Part shown: one piece after another, positions 24,761 to 34,129 of the stretch | Layout: each line of letters begins with the position of its first letter | Numbering within the stretch: the stretch's first letter is position 1 | The notes under the pieces: model-generated | Database searches by the model: none | What the model saw: only the letters and a program-made list of their open reading frames with translations | Told to the model about the DNA's origin: nothing | Translations under genes and position numbers: made by a program | Origin: Campylobacterales bacterium | GTDB lineage: Bacteria > Campylobacterota > Campylobacteria > Campylobacterales > Sulfurimonadaceae | Reading direction: 5' to 3' | Assembly: GCA_026390135.1 (NCBI GenBank) | Contig: JAPLGN010000047.1 | Span: 1-41,893 of the forward strand | DNA length: 41,893 nucleotides

Positions 24761-25707
24761 TGTGCAACCTCCAAAGAGTAAATAAATTTTTCCAAATCCT
24801 CGATGGGTTCCAATGTACCGTTTTCGGCAAAGTTGACCGCTTCGTCGATAATATTGGAAATTTCTGATTCATATTTATTGATATCAATATCTTGCCACTC
24901 TTGATGTAACAGGATAAGGGGATCTTTTTTCTTCCACTCTTCAACCTCTGCTTTGTTGCGGTAAAGCTCAGCATCGAACATGGAGTGGGCTCGAAAACGG
25001 TAAGTGAGGTATTCGATAAATATCGGGCCATTTCCCAACCGAATTTCTGCTACTGCTTGTTGAGCTGATTTTGCGACCTCTGTAACATCCATGCCATCTA
25101 CTTGTCGGGAACTGATACGGTACGAAGCTGCTTTTTTAGCAAGGTTTGTTTCCGATTGAGTGAACTCCAGTGCAGTTCCCATCGCGTAGAGGTTGTTTTC
25201 ACAGACGAAGAGAACCGGAAGATGCCATAAAGCGGCTAGATTCAACGATTCATGAAACTCACCCTCTGCCACAGCACCATCCCCGAAAATACAAACGGTG
25301 ACTCGGTTGCGTTTCATCATCTTATCTGAGAGTGCCATCCCGACCGCCAATGGCAAACCTCCTGCTACAATAGCACTGCCTCCGTAAAATCGTGTTGCCG
25401 CATCAAAAAGGTGCATGGAACCACCTCTCCCTCGAGAACATCCTTCTACTTTGCCGTACATCTCCGCCATGATTTTTTTCGGATCAATTCCGCGTGCGAG
25501 GGCTTGCCCATGTTCACGATAGGTAGCAAAAACGGTATCTTCAGGGGAAAAGGAATCCATAAGACCCACAGCAATTGCTTCTTCCCCAATGTAGAGATGC
25601 AAAAAACCTCTGATTTTTTCTTTGCTATAAAGCTCTACACATCTTTCTTCAAATCGACGAATTAAAAGCATCTTTCGATAAAACTTGTTTGCTAAAGCTA
25701 GATCCAT
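24757..25707 (-). CDS. 2-oxoacid/acetoin dehydrogenase E1 component, alpha subunit
   Basis: 316 aa thiamine-diphosphate enzyme subunit. The ThDP motif is [31 protein letters not shown] split by the usual 30-residue spacing; also [31 protein letters not shown] at the start, [12 protein letters not shown] and [16 protein letters not shown] (phosphorylation-loop region). Length fits bacterial E1 alpha. It starts 11 nt after the acs stop with AAGGAAAA before the ATG. Confidence 0.95.
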   Translation of the reverse strand: MDLALANKFYRKMLLIRRFEERCVELYSKEKIRGFLHLYIGEEAIAVGLMDSFSPEDTVFATYREHGQALARGIDPKKIMAEMYGKVEGCSRGRGGSMHLFDAATRFYGGSAIVAGGLPLAVGMALSDKMMKRNRVTVCIFGDGAVAEGEFHESLNLAALWHLPVLFVCENNLYAMGTALEFTQSETNLAKKAASYRISSRQVDGMDVTEVAKSAQQAVAEIRLGNGPIFIEYLTYRFRAHSMFDAELYRNKAEVEEWKKKDPLILLHQEWQDIDINKYESEISNIIDEAVNFAENGTLEPIEDLEKFIYSLEVAQ

Positions 25708-25718
25708 TTTTTTTCCTT

Positions 25719-27470
25719 TTAATCTTCCAATGTTGAGGTATCGCCCTCAGGCAATCCCATTTCCCGAGCTTTTAGTAAACGTCGCATGATTTTTCCGCTT
25801 CGTGTTTTTGGTATATTTTGAGTAAATTCTATCTCTTTAGGCGCTACGGCACTGCCCAGTCTTTTACGTCCAAATCCGATTAGTTCGCGTCTGAGTTCTT
25901 CGCTTGGCTCAAAACCGGTTTTTAGTGAGACAAATGCTTTAACCAGCTGACCGATCATCTCATCAGGTTTGCCAATGACACCAACTTCTGCAACTGCGGG
26001 ATGCTCCATCAAGCAGCTTTCAACTTCAAATGGTCCAACCATGTGTCCGGAAGTTTTGATGATATCATCCGAGCGCCCGACAAACCAAAAATATCCGTCC
26101 TCATCTTTATAAGCGAGGTCGCCAGAGAGATACCAGCCACCGATAAAGCATTTAGCATAGCGTTCATCATCATGGAGATAGTTTCGAAACATCGAAGGCC
26201 ATCCCGGTTTGAGAGAAAGTTCACCCTCTTTACCAGCTTCCGTCACTTCGGTAACGGTGCCATCATCGTTGTGGCGGAGAATTGCGGCGTCGATTCCAGG
26301 GATAGGCCGTCCCATCGAGCCTGGACGAATTTCTTGTGAGAGGAAATTTGCGATCATGATTCCGCCGGTTTCCGTCTGCCACCAGTTATCATGGATCGGC
26401 ATTTTGAGTTTGTCCACTCCCCAGATCACAGCTTCGGGATTGAGCGGTTCACCAACACTTTGAATCAGGCGCAAATGGGACAGATTATATTCTTTGATCG
26501 GCTCATTATCCAGTCTCATTAAGCGTCTGATTGCTGTTGGGGCTGTATACCATATGCTTATTTTTTCATTTTCCAGCGTGGTGTACCAGCGTACTGCATC
26601 AAACTCCGATTCATCCACGACATTGGTGATTCCATGCAGCCATGGGGTGATGATTCCATAAGAAGTTCCCGTAACCCACCCCGGATCAGCCGTACACCAA
26701 TAGATATCACTGGGATGGAAATCGAGTACATATTTTCCGCTTGCCCAATGGGTGAAGATAGCTTTGTGCACATGTACTACCCCTTTTGGCATTCCGGTTG
26801 TACCGCTGGTAAAATGGAGAATTGACATATCTTCAGCATCGGTGGGGAGAATTTCGTAGATATCGGATGCTTTCTCCATCAGACGTTTCAAGGAACGTAC
26901 TTGTTCGCTTTCGTCTTCTTCGGCATCGATTAAGAATACTGTTTGCAGTTCCGGAAGCTGATCCAGAAGAGGTCGTATTTTTTTCTCAAAAAGAGCTTGT
27001 GTCGTAAGGAGCGCTTTGGCATTTCCACGTAATAGTCGCTGTAATATTGGTTCAGGTCCAAATTGTGAGAAGAGAGGACACATGACACTGCGGTTTTTGA
27101 GGATACCCATTGCGGCGATATAGAGTTCTGGCAACCGTGTAGAGAGAGTGAAAATACAATCGCCTTTGGAAAATCCAAGCAATGCCAGAACATTGGCAAA
27201 CTTGGAGGTCTCTTTTTTCATATCCAAAAAAGTATATACCTTTCTATCCCTACGTTCACCAATCCATATCAAAGCAGCTTTATTGGCTAACATGTTGTTG
27301 GCATGGCGGTCAATTGCTTCATGGGCAATGTTGAGCCCTCCTGAGGGTAATCCATCAAACTCTTTGGCAACCTTTTCCCATGTAAAAATTTCTCTCTCTT
27401 TATCATAATCAATTAAGCACGGGCGTATTGTCATCGTACTGAGTTCTTTATGAATCTCATTGATTTTCAT
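25719..27470 (-). CDS. Acetyl-CoA synthetase-like AMP-binding ligase
   Basis: 583 aa. ANL adenylating enzyme: P-loop [15 protein letters not shown]5 motif [12 protein letters not shown], hinge and A8 region [30 protein letters not shown], and C-terminal [11 protein letters not shown] with the catalytic (acetylatable) lysine. The NWWQTETGG and WVTGTSYG patterns point to acetate or propionate as substrate. Shorter than the 650-aa Acs, so closer to the AcsA type. First gene of the leftward operon; would turn free acetate, including that from an acetoin-type pathway, into acetyl-CoA. Confidence 0.88.
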   Translation of the reverse strand: MKINEIHKELSTMTIRPCLIDYDKEREIFTWEKVAKEFDGLPSGGLNIAHEAIDRHANNMLANKAALIWIGERRDRKVYTFLDMKKETSKFANVLALLGFSKGDCIFTLSTRLPELYIAAMGILKNRSVMCPLFSQFGPEPILQRLLRGNAKALLTTQALFEKKIRPLLDQLPELQTVFLIDAEEDESEQVRSLKRLMEKASDIYEILPTDAEDMSILHFTSGTTGMPKGVVHVHKAIFTHWASGKYVLDFHPSDIYWCTADPGWVTGTSYGIITPWLHGITNVVDESEFDAVRWYTTLENEKISIWYTAPTAIRRLMRLDNEPIKEYNLSHLRLIQSVGEPLNPEAVIWGVDKLKMPIHDNWWQTETGGIMIANFLSQEIRPGSMGRPIPGIDAAILRHNDDGTVTEVTEAGKEGELSLKPGWPSMFRNYLHDDERYAKCFIGGWYLSGDLAYKDEDGYFWFVGRSDDIIKTSGHMVGPFEVESCLMEHPAVAEVGVIGKPDEMIGQLVKAFVSLKTGFEPSEELRRELIGFGRKRLGSAVAPKEIEFTQNIPKTRSGKIMRRLLKAREMGLPEGDTSTLED

Positions 27471-27585
27471 TTTGATATCCCCTCATTTAAAACTTCTTTC
27501 TTTAAGGTAGAATCGACGACATAGCTATCATGAAAAAGAGTATATTTAACAAAAGTGATAAAAAAATGAGTTAAAAGAGTTGATC

Positions 27586-28380
27586 ATGATATCTCATAAT
27601 ATGTGGCGTTTTCTAGATACCGGTATGCAAACTGCGCAATGGAATATGGCAGTGGATGAAGTACTTTTAGACGACTTTAAAGAGGGTAATAGACCTATTA
27701 TAAGACTGTATGGATGGGAAAGTGCATTGAGTCTAGGACGTTTTTCTACAGTTTCTAAAAATCTGAATTGGGGAAAAATCCAGAACGAAAATATTCCGTG
27801 CGTTCGGCGTATGAGCGGCGGAGGAATTTTGATTCATGGCGGTGATCTCTCATACAGTCTAATTATGCCGCGCAGTTGGATGAGAGGAAGAGCTGTTAAA
27901 GAGAGTTATCGGTATGTATGCGGATTTCTCATCTCTTTGTATCAGAAGCTGGGGTATGAGGCTCAATTTGCGTGTGATCTTCATCTCAATGAAGAACAAT
28001 CGGACATTTGTCTTGCAGGAATTGAGCCCTATGATATTGTAATTGAAGGAAAAAAGATGGGAGGAAATGCTCAACGTTATACGAGACGTGCTGTATTTCA
28101 GCACGGTAGTATCCCAATGCGAATTGATGAATTCTTTTTTGAATCTCTATTTATAGAAGATTCTGGATTGAACAACGCAGCAACGCTGGAGAAATTAGGA
28201 ACAACCAGGTCGTATGAGGAGCTTTCCGCATTGCTGCTAGAAGCCTTTTGTGAAACGTTTGATGTCGAACTCATACCGTATTCTCTCAATGCATCGCAAG
28301 TACAACGTGCAATGCAACTAATCACGGATAAATATACTCAGGAAAGCTGGAATGCACATGGAAAACACACTTATTCATAA
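27586..28380 (+). CDS. LipM-like octanoyltransferase / lipoate-protein ligase family
   Basis: 264 aa. Start set at ATG 27586, six nt after AAAAGAG; a TTG at 27580 has no such spacing. The BPL/LplA fold shows RLYGWESALSLGRF, RRMSGGGILIHGGDLSYS, then DICLAGIEPYDIVIEGKKMGGNAQRYTRRAVFQHGSIPM. The cysteine C142 in that segment and the F-Q-H-G-S-I follow the LipM pattern (octanoyl-ACP to protein transfer through Cys), while classic LplA lacks it. The ACP gene in the divergent operon fits an octanoyl-ACP donor. Overlaps lipA by 29 nt. Confidence 0.75.
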   Translation: MISHNMWRFLDTGMQTAQWNMAVDEVLLDDFKEGNRPIIRLYGWESALSLGRFSTVSKNLNWGKIQNENIPCVRRMSGGGILIHGGDLSYSLIMPRSWMRGRAVKESYRYVCGFLISLYQKLGYEAQFACDLHLNEEQSDICLAGIEPYDIVIEGKKMGGNAQRYTRRAVFQHGSIPMRIDEFFFESLFIEDSGLNNAATLEKLGTTRSYEELSALLLEAFCETFDVELIPYSLNASQVQRAMQLITDKYTQESWNAHGKHTYS

Positions 28381-29215
28381 ACCTCTATGGCTTCGTAAAA
28401 AGATTATTTTAGGTGACCTAAAACCGATGGAAAAGTTATTGTCTCAAGGGCGTGTTCACACGATTTGTGAAGAGGCGATGTGTCCTAATATCAGCGAGTG
28501 TTTTAGTCAAAATGTGGCAAGCTTTATGATTTTAGGGACGGTTTGTACACGTGCTTGCAGTTTTTGCGCTGTAAGCAGGGGAATTCCCTTGGCTTTAAAC
28601 CCTTATGAACCTGAGAATGTTGCAAATACGGTTCAACATCTGGGATTAAGACATGTGGTCATTACGAGTTCTACCCGTGATGATTTGAGTGGCGGAGGAG
28701 CCGATCATTTTTCTAAAACTGTCCGTGCTATCAAAGCATTGGACGATTCTATACTCGTAGAGTTGTTAATACCTGATATGAAAGAAAACCTTTTGGCACT
28801 TCAGCAGGTGGCTGTAAGCGGTGCTGAGATTATCGGACATAACCTCGAGACGGTAGCGCGCTTGTATCATGTGCGCAAAGGATCTGATTATGAACGTTCC
28901 CTTCGTGTAATAGGGAAGCTTCACATCCTGAATCCTGACATAGCAATCAAAAGCGGTATTATGCTCGGATTCGGTGAGCGTGATGATGAAGTGTTTAGCC
29001 TTATGGAAGATTTACGGGAGGTGGGATGTCACTATTTGAGTATTGGACAGTATCTTTCCCCCTCGCATAAACATGAAACAGTAGTAGAGTATGTGGAGCC
29101 AAAACGGTTTGAGTATCTTCGAAATCGGGGAATGGAAATGGGATTTTCGTATATCAAAAGCTCTCCGTATACCCGCAGCAGCTATATGGCACATGAATAT
29201 TTGGAGACAAGATGA
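28352..29215 (+). CDS. lipA: Lipoyl synthase
   Basis: Radical SAM enzyme inserting two sulfurs into protein-bound octanoyl groups. 287 aa. Auxiliary cluster C39-x4-C44-x5-C50 (CEEAMCPNISEC) and radical SAM cluster C65-x3-C69-x2-C72 (CTRACSFC). SSTRDDLSGGGADHF and IGQYLSPSHKH are also conserved, as is the final R-S-S-Y segment. It starts inside the end of the lipM-like gene and overlaps lpd by 4 nt, so the three are one transcript. Confidence 0.97.
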   Translation: MHMENTLIHKPLWLRKKIILGDLKPMEKLLSQGRVHTICEEAMCPNISECFSQNVASFMILGTVCTRACSFCAVSRGIPLALNPYEPENVANTVQHLGLRHVVITSSTRDDLSGGGADHFSKTVRAIKALDDSILVELLIPDMKENLLALQQVAVSGAEIIGHNLETVARLYHVRKGSDYERSLRVIGKLHILNPDIAIKSGIMLGFGERDDEVFSLMEDLREVGCHYLSIGQYLSPSHKHETVVEYVEPKRFEYLRNRGMEMGFSYIKSSPYTRSSYMAHEYLETR

Positions 29216-30558
29216 AACATTTTGATACCGTCGTGATCGGCGCAGGACCTGGGGGATATGAAGCGGCTATTGAGCTTGGACGTGCAGGATTGAAAACGCT
29301 TTTGATTGATAAAAGTAAAGAGCGCATCGGCGGAACGTGTCTGAATGAGGGGTGTATCTCAACCAAAAATTATTTGGAGAGTGCTTCATATGTGTCAAAA
29401 GCTTCCTATTTTACCGATTGCGGATTGGACGTAGAGGTCAGGGGATTGAATATGGAGCGTCTTCGCGAGAAGACCATAGCACTTAAAAATGAGCTGCGTT
29501 CAGGTGTTGTATGGTTACTGGATCAAGCAGGGGTTGAAACTTTTTTTGGCGAAGCAACTTTTATAGATTTTCATACGATTGATGTTTCGGGTGAGAAAAT
29601 TGGTTTTGAGAAGTGTATTATTGCCACGGGTGCTAAAGTTCGAGAAATACCACTGCTTCCTCTGGATGGTAAACGAATACTTTCTAGCCGAGAGGTATTT
29701 GATCTGACGACTCTTCCTAAATCGATTGCAATCATCGGAGGTGGAGCCGTCGGATGCGAATTTGCGACATTTTTTAGTGCTTTTGGTGTAAATGTGACCC
29801 TCATAGCGCGCGGTGCTCAGCTCCTCACCGGTGAAGATGAAGACATATCCAAGGCTTTAATCCGGTCTTTTAAAAAATCCGGTATTACGGTTATGACTTC
29901 AACCTCGATTTTAAAAGTTCACGTGCATACCGAAGGGGTAACATTGAGTGTTCAAGGGCAAATAGAAGAGGATATTGAGTGTGAACTCGTACTGAGCGCG
30001 ATAGGTAGAGATCCTAATACCCAAGACCTTCATCTTGAAAATGCAGGAGTGCAATCGTCTTCTAAAGGTTACATTATAGTTAATGCATCCTTTCAAACCA
30101 TCCAGCAGAATATTTATGCACTCGGTGACTGCATCGATACACCGGCTTATGCCCATACCGCGTATGCTGAAGCAAAAATTGCAGCTCGTAACCTCATCAA
30201 CGGCACTTCAGAATGTAATCACCATATCAATCCCTCCACCGTTTTTTCGAATCCTCAAATTGCATGCTGTGGATTGAGTGAAAAAGATGCAAAAGAGCAG
30301 GGACGATCCATACACATAAAAAAAGCCTTTTTGAAAGTCAATGCAAAAGCGAAGATAAACGGGGATGATTCCGGATTTGTGAAGATGATTGTCTGTTCAC
30401 ACAGTGATACGATTTTAGGTGCTACCATTATTGGAGGGGAAGCGACGGAAATTATTCATGAAATGGTCATGGCGGTTGAGCAAAAACTCACCTCGAAAGA
30501 CCTTGCAAATATGATTCATGTCCACCCGAGTGTCTCTGAAATTTTTAGATATCTTTAA
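29212..30558 (+). CDS. lpdA: Dihydrolipoyl dehydrogenase (E3)
   Basis: 448-aa FAD flavoprotein that reoxidises the lipoyl group of E2 with NAD+. FAD motif VVIGAGPGGYEAAIELGRAG; redox disulfide C43-x4-C48 (GGTCLNEGCIS); NAD motif IAIIGGGAVGCEFATFFSAFG; second FAD segment YALGDCIDTPAYAHTAYAEA; C-terminal base region MIHVHPSVSEIF (His-x-His). Length is normal. It overlaps lipA by 4 nt and is 27 nt before the P-type ATPase gene. Confidence 0.96.
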   Translation: MKHFDTVVIGAGPGGYEAAIELGRAGLKTLLIDKSKERIGGTCLNEGCISTKNYLESASYVSKASYFTDCGLDVEVRGLNMERLREKTIALKNELRSGVVWLLDQAGVETFFGEATFIDFHTIDVSGEKIGFEKCIIATGAKVREIPLLPLDGKRILSSREVFDLTTLPKSIAIIGGGAVGCEFATFFSAFGVNVTLIARGAQLLTGEDEDISKALIRSFKKSGITVMTSTSILKVHVHTEGVTLSVQGQIEEDIECELVLSAIGRDPNTQDLHLENAGVQSSSKGYIIVNASFQTIQQNIYALGDCIDTPAYAHTAYAEAKIAARNLINGTSECNHHINPSTVFSNPQIACCGLSEKDAKEQGRSIHIKKAFLKVNAKAKINGDDSGFVKMIVCSHSDTILGATIIGGEATEIIHEMVMAVEQKLTSKDLANMIHVHPSVSEIFRYL

Positions 30559-30585
30559 GACCTGATAGAAGAATAGGGAATACAA

Positions 30586-33195
30586 ATGAATAGTATGACT
30601 CTTCCTGAATTATTTTCGACCTATGAGACATCTGAGGATGGGTTGAACGATCCTGAAGTCAAACAAAGACAGCTGCATCATGGGCTTAATGCACTTCCAG
30701 CAATCCCAACTAAACCATGGTATTCTAAATTAGCTGCTCAATTCACCCATTTTTTTGCTCTTTTGCTCTGGGCTGCTGCGGCCATCAGTTTTGCGGCAGC
30801 TTGGTTCGACCCCGCTTCCAATATGTTACCGATCGGATGGGCTATTGTCATTGTCATCGTTTTGAACGGGGCCTTTGGTTTTTATCAAGAGTATCGCACC
30901 GAAAAAAGTTTGGAAGCTTTGAGAAACATGCTCCCACTAAAAGTGACAGTGTGCCGTCAAGGCAGTGAACGCATGATATTGGCAACCCAGCTTGTCCCTG
31001 GTGATGTTGTAATCCTTAAAGAGGGTGATAAGGTTCCTGCAGATGTGTATATCATTCATGCCTCCGATGTGTGGGTCAATGAAAGCACTTTAACGGGAGA
31101 GAGTGAATTGGTTTCGGCAGATGCACTCGAGAGTGATCATGCAAAAAATATCCTCTATTCAGGAACCTATGTAGTCAAGGGTGAAGCCAGAGGTTTGGTG
31201 TTCGCCACTGGTAAGGAAAGCCGATATGGAACAATAGCGGCATTGACACAAACGGTGGATTCGGGTGTGAGTCATTTGCAAAAAGAGATTGCCCATATAT
31301 CCAAAGTCATTGCTTTGACATCGTTAGTAATAGCCGGAAGTTTGATTCTCTTATCAGGGTTGGGAGAGAATGAATTATGGAAAACTTTTCTATTTTCACT
31401 TGGTGTACTGGTTGCATTGATCCCAGAGGGATTGTTACCGACCGTAACTCTCTCATTAGCATTTGGTGCACAGAGAATGGCATCCAAAGGTTTTTTAGTG
31501 AACGGTCTTTCTGTTATCGAAAATCTGGGAGCCATAACGGTGATTGCGACCGATAAAACAGGGACAATCACTCAAAATAATATGGAAGTAGCTGCATGGG
31601 CAGAAGATGAGACACAAGACCCCTCGCCAGAACTTCTCGATGCTGCTTTATTATGTAATCTTGCTGACGCGAACAGTGGGGATCCGGTAGAACAGGCTCT
31701 TTACAAATTTGCGGGTAACTATATCGATGTTGAATCTCGTCGCAGTGCATATCCTCTCGTGAATGACTATCCTTTTGATTATCATCTCAAACGAATGAGC
31801 ACGGTACACGCCGGAAAAGAAGGTTTTTCTATTCTTTGCAAAGGGGCACCCGAAGTAATTTTGCAGTTATGTGATGAGGTCTATACACAAAATGGTAAGA
31901 AAGTGATACTGGAGGATGAATATCAAAAATTGATGGAAAAACATGACACGATGGCAGCGAGCGGGTATCGTGTCATCGGTTTTGCCAAACGTCAGAGCGA
32001 CACATTGCCATCGTCACGGGAAGAGGCTGAACGCGCTTTGATCTTTATAGGGTTTATCGCAATGGTAGATCCTTTACGTGACGATATCATAGAAGCGGTC
32101 GAGCTATGCCATAAAGCGGGTATCAGAGTGCTGATGATTACCGGAGATCATCCGCTCACCGCTGGATCAATCGGAATGAGTGCGAAAATTATTACCAAAC
32201 ATACTGAGGTAACAACAGGGGAATATCTTGACCAACTACCCCCCTCAGCCATCAAGCGACTGTTGAGGCATAGTCATGTATTCGCGCGTGTATCACCCGA
32301 ACAAAAGCTCTATCTTGTGACGTTGCTTAAAGAGATGGGGGAAACCGTGGCGGTAACGGGAGATGGTGTTAACGATGCACCGTCTCTTAAAAAAGCCGAT
32401 GTCGGAATTGCAATGGGATCAGGAACGGATGTGGCAAAACAATCAGCGGATGCTGTTTTGATGGACGATCATTTTGCCACGATTGTCAAGGCGATAGAAG
32501 AGGGAAGAACAGTGTATGAAAACATACGTCGCTTCATTACGTACATGCTCTCCAGCAATCTTCCAGAAGCCGTTCCCTACGTACTTTTTTTCTCGATGGG
32601 GCTTCCGCTGGCACTCCCCGTCCCTCTGGTCTTGGCGATCGATTTGGGAACGGATATTATCCCTGGAATGGCTCTTGGAGCAGAATTACCGCACAAAGGA
32701 TTGATGCATGAAGGTCCCAGAAGTCGCAAAGAGCATATCCTAACAATGGGTGTTTATCTAAGAGCCTTTGGATTTTTAGGATTTTTGAGTGGAGTGCTGT
32801 CTATGGGACTTTTTTGGTTTTATCTTCAAGCTCATGGTTGGAGCGGAGAGTCATTAGCGTGGGATAATCCTCTCTATTTACAAGCAACAACATTGACATT
32901 TAGCGCGATTGTCTTTGCACAGATTGGGAATGGACTTTCCTGCCGTAGCAGACAAGATTCTGTGTTTTCAATAGGAATTTTGAGCAACCGATTCTATTGG
33001 ATTGGTGTCGCCGCAGAATTAGGCTTGCTGGGTCTTCTTATCTTTCTTGCACCGTTAGCCCATATTTTTGGAACCGTTGCGTTTGATCCGATCTATTGGT
33101 GGGCTGTAATTGCGGTTGCGATCATTGTCTTTTTTGCTGAAGAGGGTAGAAAAGGTGTGATTCGATATTTTAATACGACTAAAAGATTAAACTAA
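30586..33195 (+). CDS. P-type cation-transporting ATPase (P2 type)
   Basis: 869 aa. N-terminal cation-ATPase domain, TLTGESELV (actuator TGES), PEGLLPTVTLSLAFGAQRM (M4), phosphorylation site D323 in ATDKTGTITQNN, KGAPEVIL (nucleotide site), MITGDHPLTA and TGDGVNDAPSLKKADVGIAMG. About ten membrane segments. The PEGL helix and the absence of N-terminal metal-binding Cys motifs put it with the Ca2+, Na+ or Mg2+ pumps (P2A/P2C-like), not heavy-metal P1B. The ion cannot be assigned. It follows lpd by 27 nt; whether it belongs to the dehydrogenase transcript is open. Confidence 0.93.
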   Translation: MNSMTLPELFSTYETSEDGLNDPEVKQRQLHHGLNALPAIPTKPWYSKLAAQFTHFFALLLWAAAAISFAAAWFDPASNMLPIGWAIVIVIVLNGAFGFYQEYRTEKSLEALRNMLPLKVTVCRQGSERMILATQLVPGDVVILKEGDKVPADVYIIHASDVWVNESTLTGESELVSADALESDHAKNILYSGTYVVKGEARGLVFATGKESRYGTIAALTQTVDSGVSHLQKEIAHISKVIALTSLVIAGSLILLSGLGENELWKTFLFSLGVLVALIPEGLLPTVTLSLAFGAQRMASKGFLVNGLSVIENLGAITVIATDKTGTITQNNMEVAAWAEDETQDPSPELLDAALLCNLADANSGDPVEQALYKFAGNYIDVESRRSAYPLVNDYPFDYHLKRMSTVHAGKEGFSILCKGAPEVILQLCDEVYTQNGKKVILEDEYQKLMEKHDTMAASGYRVIGFAKRQSDTLPSSREEAERALIFIGFIAMVDPLRDDIIEAVELCHKAGIRVLMITGDHPLTAGSIGMSAKIITKHTEVTTGEYLDQLPPSAIKRLLRHSHVFARVSPEQKLYLVTLLKEMGETVAVTGDGVNDAPSLKKADVGIAMGSGTDVAKQSADAVLMDDHFATIVKAIEEGRTVYENIRRFITYMLSSNLPEAVPYVLFFSMGLPLALPVPLVLAIDLGTDIIPGMALGAELPHKGLMHEGPRSRKEHILTMGVYLRAFGFLGFLSGVLSMGLFWFYLQAHGWSGESLAWDNPLYLQATTLTFSAIVFAQIGNGLSCRSRQDSVFSIGILSNRFYWIGVAAELGLLGLLIFLAPLAHIFGTVAFDPIYWWAVIAVAIIVFFAEEGRKGVIRYFNTTKRLN

Positions 33196-33265
33196 ATCTA
33201 CCTTTTTTGACATCACATAAGCGATTTGGGTACACTAAACAACTTTATAAATCGGAACATAGCCA

Positions 33266-34123
33266 ATGAAACAGATGATGCAGATATATCGTGATAACCG
33301 AGAAGCAGTAGAGGGGTTTTTACTGACCACGATCAGTGACAACCCTCACCAAGATTTGGATGAGGGACAGGTACGAAACTTCTTTAAACGTCTCCCTTGT
33401 TTGAGCGATATGTATCTAATTGACGAAAATGGGGAACAAATTACCCCAACGTGGCGAAGAAAAAGTCATGATATGAGCATGAAAGGGACGGATAGAGGAT
33501 ATTTTATCAACCGTATCCAGTTTAATGAGAACGGTAACTACGTTTCCAGTCCCTATATCTGTGCCAACAGTGGTCAGCCGAAAGTCTCGATAGCTCGTAA
33601 ATACCCTGATGGAAAGATTGCTGTATTTGATCTGGATGTTGTTGCGGTCTTGACCAAAATGCATTTGATCGACAGCAATCGCCTCATTTCCAAACTATCA
33701 GTTTGGGTATACGCACTGTTGGGTGGAGGATTAGTCTTATTGGCATTATTTTTAGGCATCTATGGCCTGATCGGATTTGTAAAAGCAGTCCTCTATTACG
33801 GGGATGAAACACTCCATTATGTCTTCAAATCCATTATCGGAATAACCCTTGCGATTGCGATCTACGATTTGGCGAAAACGATTTTGGAACAAGAAGTATT
33901 CTATCGTTCTTTGACGCTCGAAGAGGGGAGCGAATACAAAACCCTCACCAAATTTCTCACCTCGATCATCATCGCTCTCTCTATCGAATCGCTTATGGTC
34001 GTATTTAAAGTAGCGATTGACGATATCCGTAACATGAATTATGCTTTTTATCTTATCAGCGGAGTCGGTATTTTGATCGTCTCCATGGCAGTTTTAAATT
34101 ATGTCAGCCGGAAAAAGCAGTGA
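33266..34123 (+). CDS. Membrane protein with PDC/Cache-like sensor domain
   Basis: 285 aa. Residues 1-130 look like a PDC/Cache sensor half (LSDMYLIDENGEQITPTWRR, DRGYFINRIQF, YVSSPYICANSGQPKVSIARKY-), followed by four hydrophobic segments from about residue 150. There is no HAMP, kinase, GGDEF or methyl-accepting domain. The PDC ends in a possible ligand pocket. The GGDEF-EAL gene is convergent 6 nt downstream. Output function unknown. Confidence 0.7.
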   Translation: MKQMMQIYRDNREAVEGFLLTTISDNPHQDLDEGQVRNFFKRLPCLSDMYLIDENGEQITPTWRRKSHDMSMKGTDRGYFINRIQFNENGNYVSSPYICANSGQPKVSIARKYPDGKIAVFDLDVVAVLTKMHLIDSNRLISKLSVWVYALLGGGLVLLALFLGIYGLIGFVKAVLYYGDETLHYVFKSIIGITLAIAIYDLAKTILEQEVFYRSLTLEEGSEYKTLTKFLTSIIIALSIESLMVVFKVAIDDIRNMNYAFYLISGVGILIVSMAVLNYVSRKKQ

Positions 34124-34129
34124 CTTTTA

